DNA from: Dehalococcoidia bacterium
GTDB lineage: Bacteria; Chloroflexota; Dehalococcoidia; JACPQF01
Direction of reading: 5' to 3'
Length of the DNA: 10,308 nucleotides
Assembly: GCA_030650265.1 (NCBI GenBank)
Contig: JAUSEJ010000180.1
Coordinates: 1-10,308, forward strand
Under the pieces are notes generated by a model. It ran no database searches. It was not told where the DNA came from and saw nothing but the letters and a program-made list of their open reading frames with translations. Of the stretch, positions 6,392 through 10,308 are shown one piece after another. The stretch's first letter is position 1. Each line of letters opens with the position of its first letter. Both the position numbers and the translations under genes were made by a program.

Positions 6392-6895
6392 TCAGGGCGA
6401 GGTCGGATTGACGGCGCCGATCGTCTCACCGTATCGCCATCCGTCCAGCGCCGGCGGAGCAACTCCCAGTTGGCTGAGAATGCTCACCACGTGGGCCCGG
6501 TGCTCAGTGCCATGATTGATTGCCTGAATCACGAGAATCCCGGCCAGAATGACGGTAGGCACACCCCGTCGACTGATTTGAAGGGACCGGTCTGGGTCGA
6601 TCTGCGGTGCAATCAGCAATAGCGCCTCACCGCTGCAGTCAGCGTGATAGCGAAGCTGGTCGAAACCGGGAAATCCATCGCGCGCCCGCAGCGGATTCTC
6701 GGGCTTCTGGCCGGTGAACATCGTCAGGTATATCTCCTCGCCCACGATGATGTGGACCAACGTATCGCGAATTCGGCCGTAGGTACCGGGTGCGGCGGCA
6801 TCCAACTGCTGCTCGCTGAGCCCGGCGCAGGCATCGAGCAGAGTCAGGTTCGCCCACAGGTTATGGCGGAAGAGATCGACCAAAGCGTTATCCAC
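6392..6895 (-). CDS. DinB-family protein (putative metal-binding four-helix bundle)
   Basis: DinB/YfiT-like proteins are four-helix bundles that bind a divalent metal with three histidines and include thiol transferases and many stress-induced proteins of unknown activity. Here the likely ligands are H48 (in DTLVHIIVGEE) and H128 and H132 (in INHGTEHRAHV), spaced as the family expects. The opening helix ALVDLFRHNLWANLTLLDAC and the ending SQLGVAPPALDGWRYG are also typical. Length is 167 aa, normal for the family. The frame is open for another 169 codons upstream, but that part has no family similarity. I chose the GTG at 6895 because AAGGGGG lies 9 nt before it; the TTG at 6904 abuts that sequence and is less likely. 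The exact substrate is not predictable. Confidence 0.85.
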   Translation of the reverse strand: MDNALVDLFRHNLWANLTLLDACAGLSEQQLDAAAPGTYGRIRDTLVHIIVGEEIYLTMFTGQKPENPLRARDGFPGFDQLRYHADCSGEALLLIAPQIDPDRSLQISRRGVPTVILAGILVIQAINHGTEHRAHVVSILSQLGVAPPALDGWRYGETIGAVNPTSP

Positions 6896-6982
6896 CGGCG
6901 GCAACCCCCTTGAACTATCTATATCGGACAAAAGAAGACGGAACTGCGCAAGACACGGATTGAAGCTTTCCAGCTCGGCGCT

Positions 6983-7011
6983 ATTGTTGCACAGCCCACC
7001 CGTCGTGTCAA
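6983..7011 (-). promoter_or_regulatory. Probable promoter of the DinB gene
   Basis: On the minus strand a perfect TTGACA (7011-7006) is followed after 17 bp by AACAAT (6988-6983, 4/6). It predicts a leader of about 80 nt to the GTG at 6895. It is back-to-back with the solute-binding-protein promoter, with 28 bp between the two -35 boxes. Confidence 0.5.
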
Positions 7012-7026
7012 TCGACTCAAGATTGA
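7008..7026. promoter_or_regulatory. Inverted repeat between divergent promoters, candidate operator
   Basis: TCAATC (7008-7013) and GATTGA (7021-7026) are perfect inverted 6-bp arms with a 7-bp spacer. The left arm overlaps the -35 of the DinB promoter and the right arm ends 13 bp from the -35 of the solute-binding-protein promoter. One regulator could control both directions. Arms this short can occur by chance. Confidence 0.3.
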
Positions 7027-7039
7027 TCTGCCAAAGATA

Positions 7040-7068
7040 TTGACATGACGCTTCCGCCGTGATATTCT
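7040..7068 (+). promoter_or_regulatory. Sigma70-like promoter of the solute-binding lipoprotein gene
   Basis: A perfect TTGACA (7040-7045) and TATTCT (7063-7068), with an upstream TGA giving the TGn extended -10, are 17 bp apart. The predicted start near 7075 gives a leader of about 165 nt before the ATG at 7242. Confidence 0.7.
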
Positions 7069-7074
7069 GATACC

Positions 7075-7241
7075 GGCTTCCAGCCATACATGCGGCTTCG
7101 GACGCGTCATGGGATAGGGTCAAAGACGATTCGAGGAGGTGCTGCCTCTCATTTGCTCTATAGCAGAGCGAACGATAAACCGGCGCTCGAAGCGGGATCC
7201 GTTTGGCTGGACCTCGACAACTAATCATGCGGAGGTATCCA
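7075..7241 (+). other. Long 5' leader of the solute-binding lipoprotein gene
   Basis: About 165 nt separate the predicted start site from the ATG. The stretch contains a hairpin of about 8 bp (7152-7159 with 7165-7172, GCTCT/AGAGC core) and a purine-rich GAGGAGG at 7133-7139 that is not followed by a usable start codon. I recognise no known riboswitch, T-box or leader peptide here. With the DinB upstream region it makes up the 346-bp intergenic interval 6896-7241. Confidence 0.3.
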
Positions 7242-8858
7242 ATGCGACCGGGTTTAAGGTTTGGCGGTACTATTCTGGCGGCCATGGCTATCGGCATCCT
7301 ACTCTTGACGTCCTGCTCATCGTCTACAGATTCCTCGACATCGACGACATCCAACAAGCCTACAGGCAGCTTGACCCTCGCCGTAAGCATGGAAGGCGGC
7401 ACCTATATTGATACGTATAGCAAGAAGCTGATGCCGCAAGGTGGCTCCTTCCAGGCTTTCTCGGCAGCAATGTTCGACTCGCTCGTGGAGCTGACTCCCG
7501 ATGGGCAACCAAGGCCCGGTCTTGCCGAACGATGGGAGATAGCGCCCGATGGCAAGACGCACACCTTCTACTTGAGAAAGGGAGTCAAGTTCCAAAACGG
7601 CGACGACCTCACAGCCGCCGATGCCAAGTTCAGCCTCGATAGCTTGATAACGCTGGGCACAAGCAATTACGCTGCGACCTGGAAGGCGGCGATCGACAGT
7701 GTAGAACTGAAAGACGACTACACTGTGGCTATTCACTTGAAGCAGCCCGCATTCGAGCTTCTCAATGGCTCTGAGACTTTGGAGGGGGAGCTAGTTGTAC
7801 TGCCCAAAAAGTACATTGAAGAGAAGGGCTGGGACTTCTTCGACCAGAATCCCGTCGGCAGTGGTCCCTGGAAACTCGCCGGTTTTGTCGCCGGCACCCG
7901 CATCGAACTCGAGGCAATGGGGAGTCACTGGCGGGCAGTGCCTAAATTCCAGAAGGTTACCTTCCTCGCTGTTCCCGAGGAGGGAACCAAGATCGCCATG
8001 CTCAAAACCGGCGAACTGGATATAGCCGAGGTAGCGCCTGATTCAGTTCCCGGGCTCAAAGCCGCCGGTATGCGCATCTATGGCCATTACGGCGCTGCCC
8101 AGTTGTACGCCGTGCCATTCTATGACGTGGAGAACGGCAGCAAATACGCCTATGGCGACGTAAGGGTGCGCAAGGCCATGGCCCTGGCCATAGACCGGAA
8201 CGAGCTGGCCACCAAACTATATGGCGGCTACGGGCAGCCATCGGCTCTGTTCTATGCGCCCACCACCGCCTACTTCTTCGATCCTAACATCCTCAAAGTG
8301 GACCCGTATGACCCCGAACAGGCTAAGAGCCTGCTTTCCGCGGCCGGTTACGCCAAAGGGTTCAACACGAAATCATGGGATATGGGAGGAGGAGGCGTTC
8401 TCAGTAACGCCACCCTCGCCGTGGTTGGCTACTGGCAGAAGATAGGAATGACCGTCGAAATTCAGCCAAGAGATTACCCGACTGTGGTCAAGATGTTCAA
8501 CCCCAAGCACTCGCCCGAAATTTGGAACACCGTCTTCGTCTGGTCGAGCTCCGGAGGCGTTCTCCAGTTCGAGAAGATGAGCACGGCGTACCATCCGACC
8601 AGAGGCGCTTTCAAGAATCTAGTTAACCCCAGACTGGGGGAGTTGATCGACAAGGTTCCCACCATAAAGGACCCGGTCGAGAAGAAGAAGACGGCACAGG
8701 AGGCTGTGACTCTGGCCAAAAACGAATACTCCACCATTGGGCTTCTGGACGTGGATAATGTCTTCGCCTTGGGTCCCAAGGTCGGGGACTTCAAAGGCAT
8801 CAAGGGTCTCAGGGGTCTGGCAGCGGCGCTGGAGCTTATTACCCACGCCAAGCAGTAG
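7242..8858 (+). CDS. ABC transporter substrate-binding lipoprotein, family 5 (oligopeptide/nickel type)
   Basis: This is a 538-residue extracytoplasmic binding protein that would deliver peptides, nickel complexes or similar solutes to an ABC importer. The N-terminus has a basic n-region, a hydrophobic core and a lipobox LLTSC with C25 as the lipidated residue, then a Ser/Thr-rich linker. Family 5 landmarks are DSLVELTPDGQPRPGLAERW, the block PDGKTHTFYLRKGVKF with NGDDLTAADAKFSLDSL, and VRKAMALAIDRNELATKLYGG near the hinge. Length is typical. I chose the ATG at 7242, preceded by GGAGG 6 nt upstream; earlier in-frame starts would spoil the signal peptide. No permease or ATPase gene follows, so it is an orphan here and its transporter must be elsewhere. 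Peptide versus other ligand cannot be told from sequence. Confidence 0.92.
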   Translation: MRPGLRFGGTILAAMAIGILLLTSCSSSTDSSTSTTSNKPTGSLTLAVSMEGGTYIDTYSKKLMPQGGSFQAFSAAMFDSLVELTPDGQPRPGLAERWEIAPDGKTHTFYLRKGVKFQNGDDLTAADAKFSLDSLITLGTSNYAATWKAAIDSVELKDDYTVAIHLKQPAFELLNGSETLEGELVVLPKKYIEEKGWDFFDQNPVGSGPWKLAGFVAGTRIELEAMGSHWRAVPKFQKVTFLAVPEEGTKIAMLKTGELDIAEVAPDSVPGLKAAGMRIYGHYGAAQLYAVPFYDVENGSKYAYGDVRVRKAMALAIDRNELATKLYGGYGQPSALFYAPTTAYFFDPNILKVDPYDPEQAKSLLSAAGYAKGFNTKSWDMGGGGVLSNATLAVVGYWQKIGMTVEIQPRDYPTVVKMFNPKHSPEIWNTVFVWSSSGGVLQFEKMSTAYHPTRGAFKNLVNPRLGELIDKVPTIKDPVEKKKTAQEAVTLAKNEYSTIGLLDVDNVFALGPKVGDFKGIKGLRGLAAALELITHAKQ

Positions 8859-8907
8859 GACGGCAGGATCGAGAAGTGAGACTGCTGTTATTAGGTGAAT
8901 TATCCTA

Positions 8908-8937
8908 TTGACATTCGGCTGAACGCCGTGCTATGAT
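8908..8937 (+). promoter_or_regulatory. Strong sigma70-like promoter of the birA leader unit
   Basis: A perfect TTGACA (8908-8913) and TATGAT (8932-8937) with an upstream TGC (extended -10) are 18 bp apart. The spacer contains a small inverted repeat, CGGC-N5-GCCG (8916-8928), a possible regulator contact. It is the best promoter in the window. The predicted start is near 8944, just before an extended Shine-Dalgarno sequence. Confidence 0.75.
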
Positions 8938-8966
8938 TTTCCCGATGTTGAAAGGAGGTGATGTGG

Positions 8967-9041
8967 ATGGCAGTTGATAGTTGTCCGAGTTCGAGTCCAG
9001 TCCACAGGCACCGCGGTACCTCTGAGGTAGGCGCGGGCTGA
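8967..9041 (+). CDS. Putative 24-residue leader peptide
   Basis: An ATG at 8967 lies 8 nt after AGGAGG within an almost perfect extended Shine-Dalgarno sequence and opens a 24-codon frame to TGA at 9039-9041. The peptide is Ser-rich early (SCPSSSP at 5-11) and has the run VHRHRG at 12-17, ending EVGAG. It has no signal peptide or membrane helix. The frame overlaps the leader hairpins and its stop codon sits in the UUCG stem, so ribosome position would change RNA folding. No run of one amino acid points to classic amino-acid attenuation. A second in-frame ATG at 8961 is too close to the Shine-Dalgarno. Translation is inferred from the ribosome binding site only. Confidence 0.42.
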   Translation: MAVDSCPSSSPVHRHRGTSEVGAG

Positions 9042-9061
9042 GCCTTCGGGCTTGGCAGAAG

Positions 9062-9096
9062 AAGCCAGTCCTTCTCCGGAAGGGCTGGCTTTCTTC
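9062..9096 (+). terminator. Rho-independent terminator between the leader and birA
   Basis: A 13-bp stem (9062-9074 with 9079-9091) has one G-U pair and a UCCG (UNCG-class) tetraloop closed by C-G. It is followed by TTTCTTC. It lies about 70 nt upstream of the birA start and downstream of the leader's promoter, the position of an attenuator. No clear second promoter lies between it and birA. Confidence 0.75.
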
Positions 9097-9163
9097 ATCC
9101 CTGGCGCCGGACCGGAGGATGGTCATCGCGAGAACAGTATCATGGACAAGAGGGCACACCAAG

Positions 9164-9958
9164 ATGACGACGACAGACGACCTGACCACGGCGGCAATCA
9201 CGAATGGCATTCTTCAGGGAAGAACCGCCTTCATCGGCCGCCAGGTGCTCTATTGTCCCGGCACCAACTCTACTATGGATGTCGCCAGACAGCTAGCCAA
9301 CGATGGTTCGCCGGAGGGCACTATCGTGCTTACCGACGAGCAAACCACCGGCAGGGGCCGGCTCCGGCGCTCCTGGGTTTCCCCGCCCGGCGCCAATATT
9401 CTGCTGACCGTTTTACTTCGTCCTCGCCTTGCCGAACTGCCCATGCTCACCATTGCGGCCTCGCTGGCCGTGGCCCACGCCATCGAGGAGACGACCAATC
9501 TGACAGCCATGATAAAGTGGCCCAACGATGTCCTTGTCGCCGGGCGGAAAGTATGCGGCATCCTGCTGGAAAGCGACGTGAGGGGGGAAACGGTGGCCTT
9601 CACCACGGTTGGCATCGGCCTGAACGTCAATTTCGACGCCAACGCTTTTCCCGAGATCGCGGCGACGGCGACCAGCCTGATGACTGAAGTCGGGAGGCCC
9701 GTATCCCGTTTGCTGGTTCTTCGTAGTCTTCTCCAGCACTTGGAGAATTACTATCTTTCGGTTCGGCGGGGAGAGCCAGTCCATCTGGAGTGGGGGCAGA
9801 GGCTGGAAACCATTGGTCGCTGGATCCGGGTAACGGGCGTGGACCATATCGAGGAAGGCTACGCCGAAGCGGTGGACGAAGAAGGCCATTTGCTCCTGCG
9901 ACGCGCCGACGGCACTTTAGCCCAGATCTTTGCCGGCGATGTGACTCTGCGCGCTTAG
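9164..9958 (+). CDS. birA: Biotin-[acetyl-CoA-carboxylase] ligase, catalytic type without HTH
   Basis: BirA makes biotinyl-5'-AMP from biotin and ATP and transfers biotin to the carrier lysine of carboxylases. Motifs in order: GTNSTMDVAR (33-42), the adenylate/biotin loop GRGRLRRSW (63-71), SPPGAN (73-78), KWPNDV (118-123), the biotin lysine region GRKVCGILLE (K129), GIGLNVN (150-156), and a C-terminal SH3-like domain with EEGHLLLRRADG and AGDVTL. Length 264 aa fits a ligase lacking the N-terminal DNA-binding domain, so it should not repress biotin genes as E. coli BirA does. I prefer the ATG at 9164, after AGAGGG. The ATG at 9119 abuts its GGAGG with no spacer, and the 15 extra residues are not family-like. 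The usual Gly after the first four residues of the loop plus one (GRGRxG) is Arg68. No biotin synthesis or carboxylase gene is adjacent. Confidence 0.93.
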   Translation: MTTTDDLTTAAITNGILQGRTAFIGRQVLYCPGTNSTMDVARQLANDGSPEGTIVLTDEQTTGRGRLRRSWVSPPGANILLTVLLRPRLAELPMLTIAASLAVAHAIEETTNLTAMIKWPNDVLVAGRKVCGILLESDVRGETVAFTTVGIGLNVNFDANAFPEIAATATSLMTEVGRPVSRLLVLRSLLQHLENYYLSVRRGEPVHLEWGQRLETIGRWIRVTGVDHIEEGYAEAVDEEGHLLLRRADGTLAQIFAGDVTLRA

Positions 9959-9977
9959 ACCCGATCACTAGCGAGGG

Positions 9978-10011
9978 TGAGGGCTGGCTTGAGGGCTGGC
10001 TTGAGGGCTGG
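9978..10011 (+). repeat. 12-bp tandem repeat, about 2.8 copies
   Basis: TGAGGGCTGGCT occurs at 9978-9989 and 9990-10001 and as its first ten bases at 10002-10011. It lies 20 nt past the birA stop in non-coding DNA. It probably arose by slippage; no function is apparent. Confidence 0.8.
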
Positions 10012-10038
10012 ACGGCGCATAAGTCTGGATGAAGCGAC

Positions 10039-10071
10039 GGGACGGGGCGGGCACGGGGCACCGCCCCTACA
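10039..10071. repeat. GC-rich palindromic dispersed repeat, copy 2
   Basis: Bases 10039-10058 match 4066-4085 exactly, and after a one-base deletion and one substitution the right end CCGCCCCTACA matches as well. This copy is intergenic, between birA and the terminal minus-strand gene, and its left outer end (GCGAC in place of GTAGG) has decayed. Orientation on the plus strand is the same as copy 1. Confidence 0.75.
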
Positions 10072-10119
10072 CTCGCAAATCGCTATGCAGGGCTGCCTGG
10101 GGCAACTTGAAACACTATG

Positions 10120-10169
10120 ATGGCTGCCCCTCCTATCGTCCCATGAGGGACGGTAGGAGGGGCAGCCAT
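10120..10169. terminator. Long hairpin between convergent genes, probable bidirectional terminator
   Basis: A 23-bp stem (10120-10142 with 10147-10169) has one mismatch, which is a U-G pair in plus-strand RNA, and an ATGA loop. It sits about 160 nt past birA and 27 nt past the stop of the minus-strand gene. Neither side has a good T-run (the minus side reads TCATAGTGTTTC), so its efficiency as an intrinsic terminator is uncertain. Position and stem strength support a terminator or transcript-end stabiliser. Confidence 0.6.
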
Positions 10170-10196
10170 GCCTACGGCCCTGGCGGAATGAGGCGG

Positions 10197-10308
10197 CTAG
10201 GTCAGCCAGACCTCGATCGCCGGCGCTGACTTGCTCCAGGCGCCGTCAGGGTCAGCCAGGGAAAGGGTGATTCTGGCGCCATCCACGACGACAAGGGCAA
10301 GGGGATAC
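10197..10308 (-). CDS. C-terminus of an unidentified protein (5' end outside window)
   Basis: On the minus strand a frame open to the right edge reads 36 residues (including VVVDGARITLSLADPDGAW and ending PAIEVWLT) to TAG at 10199-10197. The other minus frame I translated through this stretch hits a stop, the residue pattern alternates as in a beta-rich domain end, and a strong hairpin follows the stop. These support a real gene end. The stretch is too short and generic to name a family. Confidence 0.5.
   Translation of the reverse strand, partial: YPLALVVVDGARITLSLADPDGAWSKSAPAIEVWLT

Larger units (their letters stand above)
8944..9096 (+). ncRNA. Structured leader RNA or small RNA unit upstream of birA
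   Basis: From promoter to terminator the transcript would be about 150 nt. It begins with AAAGGAGGTGAT (8951-8962), a near-full match to the 16S anti-Shine-Dalgarno. Helices I can draw: TGTGGA (8963-8968) with TCCACA (9000-9005); a hairpin with CCGCG/CGCGG (9011-9015 with 9032-9036) continuing as TACCT/AGGTA (9017-9021 with 9025-9029); a stem 9037-9044/9049-9056 capped by a UUCG tetraloop that includes the small ORF's stop codon; and the terminator. It matches no Rfam class I can recall. It could be a translation-sensing attenuator for birA, a ligand-binding leader, or an independent small mRNA or sRNA that merely precedes birA. Confidence 0.5.

Noticed and set aside
7203..7241. Upstream in-frame starts for the solute-binding lipoprotein (TTG 7203, ATG 7227)
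   Set aside because: They would add residues before a textbook lipoprotein signal, and only the ATG at 7242 has a correctly spaced GGAGG.
6896..7402. N-terminal extension of the DinB protein by 169 codons
   Set aside because: The extension has no DinB similarity, is full of scattered Cys and Arg, overlaps both promoters and the antisense of the lipoprotein start, and the GTG at 6895 has a good ribosome binding site.
7139..7411. 90-codon + frame overlapping the lipoprotein gene start
   Set aside because: Its GTG lies inside the purine-rich sequence that would have to be its ribosome binding site, and the overlap is with the well-supported signal peptide frame.
8985..9006. tRNA-like TpsiC arm (GTTCGAGTCC) in the birA leader
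   Set aside because: No acceptor stem, anticodon arm or CCA end can be drawn around it at tRNA distances.
9007..9022. T-box-like sequence GGTACCGCGG on the minus strand of the birA leader
   Set aside because: It lies on the wrong strand for birA, has no stem I or specifier, and no aminoacyl-tRNA gene is downstream on that strand.
9119..9163. ATG at 9119 as the birA start
   Set aside because: GGAGG directly abuts the ATG with no spacing, and the extra 15 residues are unlike biotin ligases.

Overview
The window looks like a piece of chromosome from a moderately GC-rich free-living bacterium, most plausibly Chloroflexota or a relative. That assignment is an inference from gene content and style (AIM24, a YfhO-type membrane protein, a membrane-anchored pentapeptide-repeat protein, a stand-alone BirA, GC-rich palindromic repeats); no rRNA or marker gene fixes it. 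There is no phage, insertion sequence, CRISPR array or secretion cluster. Most genes are single transcription units with their own sigma70-like promoter.

Left part (1-2700): the 3' end of a DUF1828/DUF1829-like gene on the + strand, then four minus-strand units. These are a 78-residue winged-helix protein with a strong promoter, an Hsp20 small heat-shock protein with a strong terminator and a repetitive lysine-rich tail, a broken DUF433 gene with a stop at codon 9, and an AIM24-family protein. A perfect 16-bp palindrome lies between the Hsp20 gene and the DUF433 remnant, over the predicted Hsp20 promoter.

Middle part (2700-6900): a large 843-residue YfhO-like polytopic membrane protein (minus) is divergent from a two-TM pentapeptide-repeat protein (+). 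A GC-rich palindromic repeat, also found near the right end, sits in frame inside the YfhO-like gene. The pentapeptide gene converges on a DinB-family metal-site protein (minus).

Right part (6900-10308): the DinB gene is divergent from a solute-binding lipoprotein of the oligopeptide/nickel family (+). Their promoters face away from each other around a small inverted repeat. Next is a strongly promoted, highly structured leader with a near-perfect Shine-Dalgarno sequence, a 24-codon ORF and a rho-independent terminator. It precedes a biotin-protein ligase that has no DNA-binding domain. The right end carries a 12-bp tandem repeat, a second copy of the GC-rich repeat, a 23-bp-stem hairpin between convergent genes, and the C-terminus of a minus-strand gene.

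The genes do not form one pathway. The most interesting unexplained element is the structured leader upstream of birA (8908-9096), which resembles an attenuator or a small RNA unit. It could be a new regulatory RNA, but nothing here proves this.
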